DNA of 64,000 nucleotides from Leifsonia sp. PS1209 (GCF_012317045.1 NZ_CP051154.1:1984001-2048000), one strand, 5' to 3'. Positions 49,581 to 58,001 are shown, numbered from the stretch's first letter. Program-made: numbers and translations. Notes: a model not told the origin generated them from the sequence alone.

Positions 49581-50620
49581 CAGGATCAGCGTCCGCCCAG
49601 TCAGCCAAGTCCGCTCAGGCAGGCCAGGCAGCACAGCAGCACCGCGCCGTCCTCGCCGTCGACGCAGATCCGGTGCCTGCGGACCGGCGGCCGGAGCCCG
49701 GCCCCATCGCCGTCCTGCCGGAGCCGGAGCAGACGTTCGTCGACGCCGTGCACGCCGGGGGAGGCACGGTCGCAGAGCTCTCCGACGAGACGCGCGGCCT
49801 GGTGTGGCTCACCTACCGGGATGCGCACGGTCTCGCCGACGTGCTGAAGACGCATCCACAGATCGGCTGGGTGCAGCTGCCGTACGCCGGGGTCGACGCG
49901 TTCGCCGATGTGCTTGCCGCCGAGGACAGGCCGGGCCTGCTCTGGACGAGCGCCAAGGGCGCGTACGCCCAGCCGGTCGCCGAGCACGCCCTCGCGCTCA
50001 CTCTCGCCCTGCTGCGGGTGCTGCCGAAGCGCGTCGTCGCCCGCTCCTGGGCCACCGAGCAGGAGGGCAGGTCGCTCTACGGGCTGCGCGTGGTGATCGT
50101 CGGGGCCGGCGGAATCGCGCTGGAGCTCATCCGGCTGCTCGAACCGTTCGGCGCGGACATCACCACCGTCCGCCGATCGCCGGAGCCCGTCGCCGGGGCG
50201 TCCAGCACGGTGACCGCCGACCGGCTCGGCGATGTGCTGCCGGACGCGGACGTCGTGGTGGTCGCCGCAGCCCTCACCGGCGGCACCAGGCACCTGTTCG
50301 GCGCTCCGGAGTTCGCCGCGATGAAGGACACCGCGTATCTGGTGAACATCGCGCGCGGCGGGCTGGTCGACAGCGACGCACTCGTGACGGCCCTCGCCGA
50401 CGGCACGATTGCCGGGGCGGGGATCGACGTCACGGACCCGGAGCCGCTCCCGGACGGCCACCCGCTCTGGGACGAGCCGAACTGCCTGATCACCCCGCAC
50501 CAGGCGGACACGCCGGAGATGACGGCGCCGCTGCTGGCGGAGCGCATCCGGCTGAACGTGCGCGCCTTCCTCGACGACGGACGGTTCGTCGGGGTGGTCG
50601 ATCCCGCCGAAGGCTACTGA
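49577..50620 (+). CDS. D-isomer-specific 2-hydroxyacid dehydrogenase family protein
   Basis: NAD-dependent dehydrogenase, 347 residues. The NAD-binding motif is VVIVGAGGIALELIRLLEPF and the family signatures are VNIARGGLVDSDALVTAL and GIDVTDPEPLPDGHPLWDEP. The catalytic-histidine region reads NCLITPHQADT. The first 25 residues are an Ala/Gln/Ser-rich extension. It overlaps the preceding ATPase by ATGA, so the two are co-expressed. The substrate is unknown; a link to the imported compound is an inference. Confidence 0.88.
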   Translation: MTGSASAQSAKSAQAGQAAQQHRAVLAVDADPVPADRRPEPGPIAVLPEPEQTFVDAVHAGGGTVAELSDETRGLVWLTYRDAHGLADVLKTHPQIGWVQLPYAGVDAFADVLAAEDRPGLLWTSAKGAYAQPVAEHALALTLALLRVLPKRVVARSWATEQEGRSLYGLRVVIVGAGGIALELIRLLEPFGADITTVRRSPEPVAGASSTVTADRLGDVLPDADVVVVAAALTGGTRHLFGAPEFAAMKDTAYLVNIARGGLVDSDALVTALADGTIAGAGIDVTDPEPLPDGHPLWDEPNCLITPHQADTPEMTAPLLAERIRLNVRAFLDDGRFVGVVDPAEGY

Positions 50621-50659
50621 CCGTCGACGCCGATCGGCCGCGACGCGCGCGGGCGTCAC

Positions 50660-50676
50660 GCTCGATTTTTGTGGGG
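50660..50676. repeat. Intergenic GCTCGATT...TGTG motif (copy 3)
   Basis: GCTCGATTTTTGTGGGG closely matches 33419-33434 (right arm of the long inverted repeat) and 42965-42980. All three are in noncoding gaps. The 50621-50966 gap otherwise holds the tRNA-Asn promoter, the tRNA, its terminator and the kinase promoter. Confidence 0.4.
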
Positions 50677-50716
50677 CAATGATTCCTTGCTAGAGTAGCT
50701 ACGCTGATTCAAGCAT

Positions 50717-50789
50717 TCCTCGATAGCTCAATTGGCAGAGCAGCCGGCTGTTAACCGGCAGGTTGATGGTTCGAGTCCATCTCGGGGAG
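50717..50789 (+). tRNA. tRNA-Asn (GTT)
   Basis: A 73-base cloverleaf. The acceptor TCCTCGA pairs with TCGGGGA (one T-G pair) and the discriminator is G. The anticodon loop CTGTTAA gives anticodon GTT at 50750-50752 on a GCCGG/CCGGC stem. The T-arm is GATGG TTCGAGT CCATC. CCA is not encoded. Candidate -10 hexamers TAGAGT (50691) and TACGCT (50700) lie upstream, and a strong hairpin follows. Confidence 0.97.
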
Positions 50790-50805
50790 CAGTATCCAGA
50801 GCAGT

Positions 50806-50841
50806 GAAACCTCCGGACTTCCACGGAAGTCCGGAGGTTTC
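50806..50841 (+). terminator. Terminator after tRNA-Asn
   Basis: GAAACCTCCGGACTTCC at 50806-50822 pairs with 50825-50841 (16 bp, 4-base loop), followed by CTCGTTTCC. Confidence 0.85.
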
Positions 50842-50966
50842 CTCGTTTCCGCACGCGTGTATGTCCGCGACGGCATACGCGCCGGCGGGTGTGTACTCCC
50901 GGGGGAGTACCCGTGAACCTCCCACCGGCGGTCGTGGCGCCCAGGTGCGCTCGTTAGCATGGACGG

Positions 50967-52166
50967 ATGGCCTGGACCGCGGACGAGCAAGCGCGGCTCT
51001 CGCGCGCCGAACGCGGCTGGGCCAACCGGCCCCGGCCGCCGGCGGCCCGCTGGTTCCCGGTGATCCTGTCCGCGATCATCCAGGTGCCCGGCGTCATCAT
51101 CGCCCTGCACGACGCGCGCCAGGATGCGCTCTCCCTGGTCTTCGTGCTCGTCGCCTTCGCTGCGTCGTTCGTCCTCCTCGCCGCCCGCGAGCATCCCGGG
51201 GTCGTGGTGGCCGTGATCGGCCTGCTCTGCGCCCCGGCCATCGCGGTCAGCGCCGGACCGCCGTTCGCGGCCGTCCCGCTCGCCCTCGCGGTGGTGAGCG
51301 CCGTCGTGCGCGGCGCGAGGGTCTGGGCGTGGGGGACGCTCGCCGGGCTGGCCGTGCTCGGCCCGCTCGCGGCGTACCTGCTGAGCGCCCAGCCGACCGC
51401 GAGCATCCGGCCGTTGATCGTCGCGCTCATCCTGCTGCTGCTCGTCGGCGTCGGGGAGGCCATCCGGAACAGGCGCGACCGCTACCGGGAACTGTCGCGG
51501 ACGATCGCCGCGCGGCGGGAGAGCGCCGCGGAGGCCGAGCGTCTGCGCATCGCCAGGGAGCTGCACGACGTGCTCGCGCACTCTCTGTCGCAGATCAGCG
51601 TGCAGGCAGGGGTCGGCCTTCACCTGTTCGATTCCCGGCCGGAGAAGGCAAGGGAGAGCCTGGAGGCGATCAAGGCCACCAGCAGTCAGGCCCTCGAGGA
51701 GGTGCGCGGCGTGCTCGGCTTCCTGCGGTCGGAGGGCGACGGCGCCGCGCGCGCCCCCGAGCCGGACATCGACCGCATCCCGTCGCTGGTGGATACCTAC
51801 CAGCGCGCAGGGCTCGACGTCCGCTACGACAACGCGCTCAGCAGCGTTCCCGCTCCCGCCATCCAGCTCGCGATCTACCGGATCGTGCAGGAGTCGCTGA
51901 CCAACGTCGGGCGTCACGCCCAGGCGAGCACCGTGAACGTCTCGCTGCGCCAGGACGACCGCGACTACATCGTCTCCGTCGCCGACGACGGCCGGGGACT
52001 TCCGGAGGGCATCGAGGAGCCGGGAGGCAAGGGCGTGCTCGGGATGCGCGAACGCGCCGAACTGCTCGGCGGCCGGTTCGAAGCGGTGCCCGGCGGTCCC
52101 GCAGGGGCGACTAGAGGCGTCACCGTGACCGCCCGCATCCCGATCCGCACGGCGGCGACCCCGTGA
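50967..52166 (+). CDS. Sensor histidine kinase (DesK/NarX-like)
   Basis: Membrane histidine kinase of 399 residues. Five or six hydrophobic segments lie between residues 32 and 165. The phospho-acceptor His200 sits in ERLRIARELHDVLAHSLSQI. The ATPase domain carries the N box IVQESLTNVGRHAQA, the G1 box VADDGRGLPEG and the G2 box GKGVLGMRERAELLGG. The ATG is six bases after TAGCAT (50955-50960), the leaderless pattern. It overlaps the regulator by GTGA. The signal is unknown. Confidence 0.92.
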   Translation: MAWTADEQARLSRAERGWANRPRPPAARWFPVILSAIIQVPGVIIALHDARQDALSLVFVLVAFAASFVLLAAREHPGVVVAVIGLLCAPAIAVSAGPPFAAVPLALAVVSAVVRGARVWAWGTLAGLAVLGPLAAYLLSAQPTASIRPLIVALILLLLVGVGEAIRNRRDRYRELSRTIAARRESAAEAERLRIARELHDVLAHSLSQISVQAGVGLHLFDSRPEKARESLEAIKATSSQALEEVRGVLGFLRSEGDGAARAPEPDIDRIPSLVDTYQRAGLDVRYDNALSSVPAPAIQLAIYRIVQESLTNVGRHAQASTVNVSLRQDDRDYIVSVADDGRGLPEGIEEPGGKGVLGMRERAELLGGRFEAVPGGPAGATRGVTVTARIPIRTAATP

Positions 52167-52825
52167 TCCGGGTGCTCCTGGCCGACGACCAGCACCTCGT
52201 CCGCGCGGGCTTCCGGGCGCTGCTCGAAGCGGAGGACGGTATCGACGTCGTCGGCGAGGCGGCGACGGGCAGAGACGCCGTGGCCCTGGTGAAGCAGCAG
52301 CATCCGGATGTGGTGCTCATGGACATCCGGATGCCGGACGGCGACGGGCTGTGGGCGACGGAGGAGATCGTGCGCGACCCCGAGCTGGGTGGCACGCACA
52401 TCGTGATCGTGACCACCTTCGAGCTGGACGAGTACGTGGCGCAGGCCATCACGGCGGGCGCGAGCGGCTTCCTGGTGAAGGACACGGAGCCGGTCGACCT
52501 GATCCGGGCCGTGCGGGTCGCGGCGGCGGGGGATGCGCTGCTGTCGCCCGGCGTCACCCGGCGGCTGCTGGAGCGCGTCGCCGGCGGGCTGCGCCCTGCA
52601 CCGCCGACCACGGCGCTCGACGCGCTCACCGAGCGCGAGCGCGAGGTGCTCGCCCTGGTCGGCCAGGGACTCAGCAACGGCGAGATCGGCGAGCGGCTCT
52701 TCCTCAGCCCGCTGACCGCGAAGACGCACGTGTCCCGCATCATGCAGAAACTGGATGCGCGCGACAGGGTGCACCTGGTGGTTCTGGCGTACGAGAGCGG
52801 TCTCGTGCAGCCGGGGTGGCAGTGA
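52163..52825 (+). CDS. Response regulator, NarL/LuxR family
   Basis: Partner of the upstream kinase, 220 residues. The receiver has VLLADDQHLVRAGFRALLEA, Asp54 in VVLMDIRMPDGDGLWA, and FLVKDTEPVDLIRAV. The C-terminal helix-turn-helix contains LTEREREVLALVGQGLSNGE and LTAKTHVSRIMQKLDARDRV. The GTG overlaps the kinase stop. The SHOCT-domain gene follows after 141 bases and may be a target. Confidence 0.93.
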   Translation: MIRVLLADDQHLVRAGFRALLEAEDGIDVVGEAATGRDAVALVKQQHPDVVLMDIRMPDGDGLWATEEIVRDPELGGTHIVIVTTFELDEYVAQAITAGASGFLVKDTEPVDLIRAVRVAAAGDALLSPGVTRRLLERVAGGLRPAPPTTALDALTEREREVLALVGQGLSNGEIGERLFLSPLTAKTHVSRIMQKLDARDRVHLVVLAYESGLVQPGWQ

Positions 52826-52966
52826 GCGTAGCCCGCTCGGCCACTGCTGCTCCCGCCGGAGTACGGCGATTCACTCCGCGGGGCGGATTCGCGGAACAGC
52901 GGAGACGGCGAGGCTGATGGTGACGGTTCGCATCCGACGCGGGCCGCAGTCACGATTGGAATCATC

Positions 52967-53287
52967 ATGCTCAGCACCATCGCCGCGACCACCGTCGCCG
53001 CCCACTGGGTCGGCCCGTGGGCGGGAGGGTTCGGCTTCCTGTTCCTGCTCATCCCGCTGTTCTGGATCGCCTTCTTCGTGCTCCTCTTCGTCTTCCTCGG
53101 GCGCCGCTGGCGTCGAGCGGCCGCAGCGGGCTACGGCCCTGGCTACGGCCGCGGCTGGGGTCACGACGGCGGCACACGCTCCGCGGAGGCCACCCTCGCC
53201 GAGCGCTTCGCCCAGGGCGATATCGACGAGGTGGAGTACCGCGCCAGGCTCGAAGTCCTGCGCGCCAACCGCCCGTCCGGGCAGTAG
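52967..53287 (+). CDS. Small membrane protein with C-terminal SHOCT domain
   Basis: 106 residues. One or two hydrophobic helices at about residues 20-48 (GFLFLLIPLFWIAFFVLLFV) are followed by basic and Gly/Tyr-rich linkers and a C-terminal SHOCT motif, AEATLAERFAQGDIDEVEYRARLEVL. SHOCT domains are short oligomerisation segments of unclear function. No clear ribosome binding site or -10 pair is visible. Its place between a two-component system and a kinase-like gene suggests a shared envelope-stress role, which is inference. Confidence 0.8.
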   Translation: MLSTIAATTVAAHWVGPWAGGFGFLFLLIPLFWIAFFVLLFVFLGRRWRRAAAAGYGPGYGRGWGHDGGTRSAEATLAERFAQGDIDEVEYRARLEVLRANRPSGQ

Positions 53288-53398
53288 CGGAGGGCGCCAG
53301 CAGCGCGGACCGGCGACGGCGGCACGACAGCGCGGGGGCGGGCGGACGGATATGATCGTCCGGGCCGGAGACCCCCGTCACGGCCGGAAGGATAGGCC

Positions 53399-54310
53399 AT
53401 GAACGCTCTGTCAGCGACAGAGGCCAGGAGTCTCGTGCTCGTGCTCGCCATCGCCGGAGCCGTGCTGCTCGTCGCCGCCGTCGTCTTCCTCGTGCTATGG
53501 CTGCTCGCCCGCGGTTCCCGCGCCAGGCTCAGCAACCAGCGCGAGGAGAGCGAGTGGGACAGGATCGACCGCGAACTGGAGCTCGCCGAGCAGGCCGGCC
53601 GGTTCCGCATCGTGCGTGAACTCGGCGATGTGGCCATCCAGTCGGTGTCGAGGCTCGCATCGCAGGCCGAGGGCATCCGGTACGCGGCCGCCACCGACCG
53701 GGAGGCGGCCGACCGCTCCGTCGCCGCTCTGGAGACGTCCGCCCGGGATGCGCTCGGCGACCTGCGGCGCATCCAGACCGTCGTGCGCGACGGGGAGAGC
53801 GCCGCGATGCCGCAGCCGAGTCTGCACTCCGCCCGCGACCTGTTCCGGGTGATGCGGGATGCGGGACTCGACGTGACGTTCACCGAGAACGGCGACCGGT
53901 TCGAGCTGCGTCAGGGCGCCGAGCTCGCCGTGTTCCGCATCCTGCAGTCGAGCCTCGAGAATGCGCTCAAGCACGGCGGGCCCGGCACCGCCGTCGCCAT
54001 CGCCTTCACCTGGACGGGCGACGGCCTGCAGGTCAGCGTCGACGACGACGGCATCCGCTCCGCCGCCCGCAGGATGGGCCTCGACGGCCCCGCCGTCGAC
54101 CAGGCGACGCAGTACACGATCGAGGAGGACCTGCGCGCCCTCACCGAGACGTACGACGGCGCCGGCCTCACCGGGATGCGGGAACGCGCGGCGCTGTTCG
54201 GGGGCGTGCTGAACGCATCCACCGTTCCTGGCGTCGGGTTCTCGCTGTCTGTGGTGTTCCCCGCGCTCAAGTTCCACAACGGGGTGCACGGGGTCGACCT
54301 GGGCAAGTAG
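53399..54310 (+). CDS. Histidine kinase-like ATPase protein lacking the phospho-accepting His
   Basis: 303 residues. One transmembrane helix at about residues 14-39, a helical linker, then a HisKA_3-like dimerisation segment RFRIVRELGDVAIQSVSRL. In active homologues the ELGDV position reads ELHDV; here Gly76 replaces the histidine. The ATPase domain keeps the N box (LQSSLENALKHGG) and the last glycine box (GLTGMRERAALFGG), but the G1 box is weak (VDDDGIRSA). No response regulator follows and the convergent def gene is next. It probably cannot autophosphorylate by the usual route and may act as a binding partner or allosteric subunit. Confidence 0.8.
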   Translation: MNALSATEARSLVLVLAIAGAVLLVAAVVFLVLWLLARGSRARLSNQREESEWDRIDRELELAEQAGRFRIVRELGDVAIQSVSRLASQAEGIRYAAATDREAADRSVAALETSARDALGDLRRIQTVVRDGESAAMPQPSLHSARDLFRVMRDAGLDVTFTENGDRFELRQGAELAVFRILQSSLENALKHGGPGTAVAIAFTWTGDGLQVSVDDDGIRSAARRMGLDGPAVDQATQYTIEEDLRALTETYDGAGLTGMRERAALFGGVLNASTVPGVGFSLSVVFPALKFHNGVHGVDLGK

Positions 54311-54328
54311 CCCGCGTCAGCCGCGCGG

Positions 54329-54895
54329 TCAGTCGTCCAGGTGATCGCGGCCGGGCAGCCAGCTCAGCCCGGGCACGCCCCAGCTGTTCTTCTTCTGCAC
54401 CTTCCTGGCGGCCTTGCCGTACGGGTGGTCGAGCCTGTCGACGTAGAGGATGCCGTCCAGGTGGTCGAACTCGTGCTGGAAGATGCGGGCAAGCCAGCCG
54501 TCCGCGTGCACCTCGAACGGCTCACCGGCCAGGTCGACGGCCTGCAGGATGGCGCTCGCGGCGCGCCGCAGCGGGAACCGCTCGCCGGGGAACGACAGGC
54601 AGCCCTCCGCCTCCGCGTCCTCGTCGAGCTCGTCGATGGTCGCCGGGCTGATCCAGAGCACCGGGTTGATCGCCACACCGCGGTGCACGACGTCGTCGTC
54701 GTCCGTCCAGCCGTAGACGAACAGGCGGAGCGGGACACCCACCTGCGGGCCGGCCAGACCGACGCCGGGCGCAGCATCCATCGTCTCGAACATGTCGTCG
54801 ACGAGGGTGTGCAGGGCGTCGTCGAACTCCGTGACGGGAGCGGCGGGCGTGTGCAGAACAGGGTCTCCGGTGATCCGGATGGGAAGGACGGCCAT
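54329..54895 (-). CDS. def: Peptide deformylase
   Basis: Removes the formyl group from nascent N-terminal methionine. All three motifs are present: GVGLAGPQVG near residue 45, EGCLSFPGE near residue 97 and the metal-binding QHEFDHLDGI near residue 139. Length is 188 residues, type I-like. The start is ATG. It is convergent with the kinase-like gene (18 bases apart) and divergent from the transporter gene. Confidence 0.95.
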   Translation of the reverse strand: MAVLPIRITGDPVLHTPAAPVTEFDDALHTLVDDMFETMDAAPGVGLAGPQVGVPLRLFVYGWTDDDDVVHRGVAINPVLWISPATIDELDEDAEAEGCLSFPGERFPLRRAASAILQAVDLAGEPFEVHADGWLARIFQHEFDHLDGILYVDRLDHPYGKAARKVQKKNSWGVPGLSWLPGRDHLDD

Positions 54896-54935
54896 TCAGC
54901 AAGAATATCGGGGTGAAACTGGATAGGGTCGTGGG

Positions 54936-55904
54936 GTGGGTACGGAACTGATGGATGCGCTCGACCTGGCCTATGAGCCGAGTCAGCTCCTCGGCATCCC
55001 GATCGCGCTCATCGGCGCGTGCTTCCTGTCCATCGGCGCGCAGTTGCAGCACCACGGCGTCGCCAAGGTCGAGGCCAACACGCAGGGGTCGCAGCAGTCC
55101 GGCCTGAACCTGCGCCAGCTCGGCCTGCTGCTCGCGCGGCCGTCCTGGGTCATCGGCACGGTGCTGCTCGGGCTCGCCATCGTCTTCCAGTTGGTCAGCC
55201 TGAAACTGTCCCCGATCATCCTGGTGCAGCCGCTCGGCGTCGTCGGGCTCGTCATCACGAGCATCCTGAACGCCAGGGTCAGCGGGGTGAAGCTCAACCA
55301 CCGGTCGGTGATCGCGGTGAGCCTGTGCGTGGGCGGCGTGGGAGCGTTCGTGCTGATCGCGGCGGTGTTCGCCCGGGACCGGCCCGTCACCTCGCGGGCG
55401 CTGATCGAGATCCTGATCATCCTCGCCGTCGTGCTGCTGGCCTTCGCGGTGATGTTCTACTTCTTCCGCAGCCGCTTCAAGGCGATCATGTACATCATCG
55501 GCGCCGGCGTGCTCTACGGTTTCGTGGCGACGCTCGCGAAGGTGGTCATCGACCGCATCTCCCGGCAGGAGTGGGACTGGCTGCTGGTGCTGTGCATCGT
55601 CGCGCTGCTCGCTGCCGCGATCCTGGGCGCCTACTTCGTGCAGAACGCCTACTCGTCCGGCCCTCCGGACCTGGTGATCGCCGGGCTCACCGTGGTGGAT
55701 CCGCTGGTCGCCGTGACCATCGGCATCGTCATCCTGGACGAGGCGGCCGGCGCCCCCTGGTGGGCGATGGTCGGCTTCGTGCTCTCCGGCGCCGTGGCCA
55801 TCTACGGCGTGTTCCAGCTCGCCAAACACCACCCGCAGGCGGCGTCCGCCGCGCCGGTGGCCGCCGCTGTTGCCGACAAAGCAGCGGAATCCGGCTTAGA
55901 CTAG
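54936..55904 (+). CDS. EamA/DMT-like multidrug or metabolite transporter
   Basis: Polytopic membrane protein of 322 residues with about nine or ten helices: IGACFLSIGAQLQHHGVAKV, WVIGTVLLGLAIVFQLVSLK, PIILVQPLGVVGLVITSILN and others, up to AMVGFVLSGAVAIYGVFQLA. The duplicated pattern and QPLGVVGLV fit DMT-superfamily proteins of the NIPA-like or DUF-type branch; the substrate is unknown. The GTG is six bases after TAGGGT (54924-54929), favouring a leaderless start. ATG 54951 is an alternative. Confidence 0.8.
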   Translation: MGTELMDALDLAYEPSQLLGIPIALIGACFLSIGAQLQHHGVAKVEANTQGSQQSGLNLRQLGLLLARPSWVIGTVLLGLAIVFQLVSLKLSPIILVQPLGVVGLVITSILNARVSGVKLNHRSVIAVSLCVGGVGAFVLIAAVFARDRPVTSRALIEILIILAVVLLAFAVMFYFFRSRFKAIMYIIGAGVLYGFVATLAKVVIDRISRQEWDWLLVLCIVALLAAAILGAYFVQNAYSSGPPDLVIAGLTVVDPLVAVTIGIVILDEAAGAPWWAMVGFVLSGAVAIYGVFQLAKHHPQAASAAPVAAAVADKAAESGLD

Positions 55905-55994
55905 GCCGTTGAATCAGCCGGTCGGGCCCCGATCGGCGAGCGAAGACCGTCGCCGGATTCACCATCCCGGCCCACTAACGTAGGGATTCACCAC

Positions 55995-57257
55995 GTGCCC
56001 GATACGAGCGGACAGCCGAGCAGTACGCCCGCCCAGCCTTCCGACACGACGAAGAAACCGCTGACCGTCGTCATCGGGGCTGACACTTTCGCCCCCGATG
56101 TGAACGGCGCAGCCCGCTTCGCGGAGCGCCTCGCAGCCGGTCTCGTCGAGCGCGGCCACAACGTGCACATCGTCGCTCCCGCGGCGAGCCGCAAGCACGG
56201 GACGTGGACGGAGGAGCACGAGGGGCAGAAGATGACGGCCCACCGGCTCTACAGCTGGCGCTGGTACCCGCACGACTGGCTGCGGTTCGCCATCCCGTGG
56301 CGGATCAAGCAGAACAGCGCGCGCATCCTGGACGAGGTGAAGCCGGACGTCGTGCACTTCCAGTCGCACATCGTCGTGGGCCGCGGCCTGTCCCAGGAAG
56401 CCCAGAAGCGCGGCATCCGGATCATCGGCACCAACCACTTCATGCCGGAGAACATGCTGGAGTTCACCCTCCTGCCGCGGTTCATCCAGGACTATGCGAT
56501 CGGACTCGCCTGGAAGGCGGCCCGCCGCACCTTCGGTCGCGCAGAGGCCGTGACGACGCCGACCGCGAAGGCCGCGCAGTTCCTCGAGAAGTACACCGGC
56601 CTCCGCAACGTGCACGCGATCTCCTGCGGCATCGAGGCCCACAACTACACGCCGGACTTCACCCCGCGCACCGAGAACCGCATCCTGTTCGTCGGCCGCG
56701 TCACCGGCGAGAAGCAGATCGACGTGCTGCTCAAGGCGGTCTCCCTGCTCCCGTCCGACCTGGATGCGAAACTCGAGATCGTCGGTGGCGGCGACCAGCT
56801 GAAGAACCTGCAGTCCCTCGCCGAACAGCTCGGGATCGCCGACCGCGTCACCTTCACCGGCTACGTCACCGACGAGGAACTGCGCCAGGCGTACACCCGC
56901 GCCACGGTGTTCGGGATGCCGTCGATCGCCGAACTGCAGTCGATCGCGACGATGGAGGCGATGGCCTCGGCCCTCCCCGTCGTCGCCGCCGACGCGATGG
57001 CGCTCCCGCACCTCGTCCACGACGGAGAGAACGGCTACCTGTTCGAGCCGGGCAACGCCCAGAACCTCGCCGACCGCCTGCAGCACGTGCTCACGATGCC
57101 GCAGGAAGAGCTGGATGTGCTCAAGAACGCGTCGCTCCGCATCGTCGCCGCACACGACATCCAGCGCACGATCAGCACCTTCGAAAGCCTGTATCGTGGG
57201 GAACCGGTGGCCGACCCTGTGACGGACGCGGCCCCACCGGTGCCCAGCAGCGACTGA
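55995..57257 (+). CDS. Glycosyltransferase family 4 protein
   Basis: GT-B fold retaining glycosyltransferase, 420 residues. The N-terminal domain starts PLTVVIGADTFAPDVNGAAR with the glycine-rich acceptor loop, and the motif HFQSHIVVGRGLSQEAQKRG follows. The C-terminal donor domain has NRILFVGRVTGEKQIDVLLK, VTFTGYVTDEELRQAYTRA and the EX7E-like PSIAELQSIATMEAMASALP. Similar to mannosyltransferases acting on phosphatidylinositol or diacylglycerol, but the donor and acceptor cannot be assigned. The start is GTG. A tRNA gene begins nine bases after the stop. Confidence 0.88.
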   Translation: MPDTSGQPSSTPAQPSDTTKKPLTVVIGADTFAPDVNGAARFAERLAAGLVERGHNVHIVAPAASRKHGTWTEEHEGQKMTAHRLYSWRWYPHDWLRFAIPWRIKQNSARILDEVKPDVVHFQSHIVVGRGLSQEAQKRGIRIIGTNHFMPENMLEFTLLPRFIQDYAIGLAWKAARRTFGRAEAVTTPTAKAAQFLEKYTGLRNVHAISCGIEAHNYTPDFTPRTENRILFVGRVTGEKQIDVLLKAVSLLPSDLDAKLEIVGGGDQLKNLQSLAEQLGIADRVTFTGYVTDEELRQAYTRATVFGMPSIAELQSIATMEAMASALPVVAADAMALPHLVHDGENGYLFEPGNAQNLADRLQHVLTMPQEELDVLKNASLRIVAAHDIQRTISTFESLYRGEPVADPVTDAAPPVPSSD

Positions 57258-57266
57258 CGGGCACAC

Positions 57267-57340
57267 GGGGCGGTAGCTCAGCTGGTTAGAGCATCGGACT
57301 CATAATCCGCCGGTCACGGGTTCAAGTCCCGTCCGCCCTA
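57267..57340 (+). tRNA. tRNA-Met (CAT)
   Basis: A 74-base cloverleaf. The acceptor GGGGCGG pairs with CCGCCCT (first pair G-U) and the discriminator is A. The anticodon loop CTCATAA gives CAT. The T-arm is ACGGG TTCAAGT CCCGT. The outermost anticodon-stem pair is a T-C mismatch. The form is elongator rather than initiator (first pair not mismatched as in initiator). tRNA-Ile2, which also has a CAT anticodon gene, is the alternative. CCA is not encoded. It starts nine bases after a coding stop, leaving no room for its own promoter outside the gene. Confidence 0.9.
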
Positions 57341-57362
57341 CTGCAGTGCGAGGGGGAGTTCG

Positions 57363-58001
57363 TTGTTCGCTACTGAGCCGATGCCGGGAAACCCGTGGCC
57401 GCGGGACATGCTGATCACTGTAGAGGACGACCTGCAGTCTCTGCTGGAGTTGCTGTGGATCAGGGAGGCGTGGCGCCTCGATCCGCACGGCGATGATCTG
57501 CCGCCTCTGCTGGTCGACGCACCTACCCTCCTGGGAGCCACGCAGCGGGAGTCTGCGCCGATCGCAGCCTGGGAGGAGGCGTGGCCCGACGTCTGGGAGC
57601 AGGTGCTGCGCCACGCGGGCACCGTCCGCGACCCGGATGTCTTCGATCGATTGCAGGCGACCGCGAACGGGTCGGACGAGCGTGCCGAACTCCTCCGCGA
57701 GCTCGTCGGTCCGTCCTGGAGAGACGAGCTCGGCGACGAGGCGATCACGCACGACGCGGAGCAGTGGATGCACGCTCAGTTCGAGCGTCGAAAGGCTCGG
57801 CTGACCGACCCGGGAGCGCAGCCGGAGCGCTCCTCTCTTGCGGCGCTGGTCGATGCGTGGAAAGGCGGCTTGACGAAGGTCGTGGAGATCCCCTGCAGCG
57901 GTACTTTCACTCGACGCATCGGCTCTCACGCGATCCTCGTCACCGCGGAAACGCGCGCAAGCCCGGAGCGGTACAGCGCCGCCCTGCGGGAGTTCGCCTG
58001 A
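57363..58001 (+). CDS. Hypothetical protein beside tRNA-Met
   Basis: 212 residues, no family recognised. The sequence is soluble, acidic and rich in Trp and Leu (LLELLWIREAWRLDPHGDDL; AAWEEAWPDVWEQVLRHAG; ELVGPSWRDELGDEAITHD) and ends with a short beta-like segment, FTRRIGSHAILVTAETRASP. The likely start is TTG 57363 behind GGGGGAG; ATG 57381 is an alternative. It lies 22 bases after the tRNA with no obvious promoter, so it may share the tRNA transcript. Its placement next to a tRNA and lack of a family could reflect acquisition, but no attachment-site repeat is visible. Confidence 0.65.
   Translation: MFATEPMPGNPWPRDMLITVEDDLQSLLELLWIREAWRLDPHGDDLPPLLVDAPTLLGATQRESAPIAAWEEAWPDVWEQVLRHAGTVRDPDVFDRLQATANGSDERAELLRELVGPSWRDELGDEAITHDAEQWMHAQFERRKARLTDPGAQPERSSLAALVDAWKGGLTKVVEIPCSGTFTRRIGSHAILVTAETRASPERYSAALREFA

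Noticed and set aside
50955..51010. A small gene between tRNA-Asn and the kinase
   Set aside because: Open frames here run through the tRNA or its terminator and lack start signals; the region is explained by the terminator and the kinase promoter.
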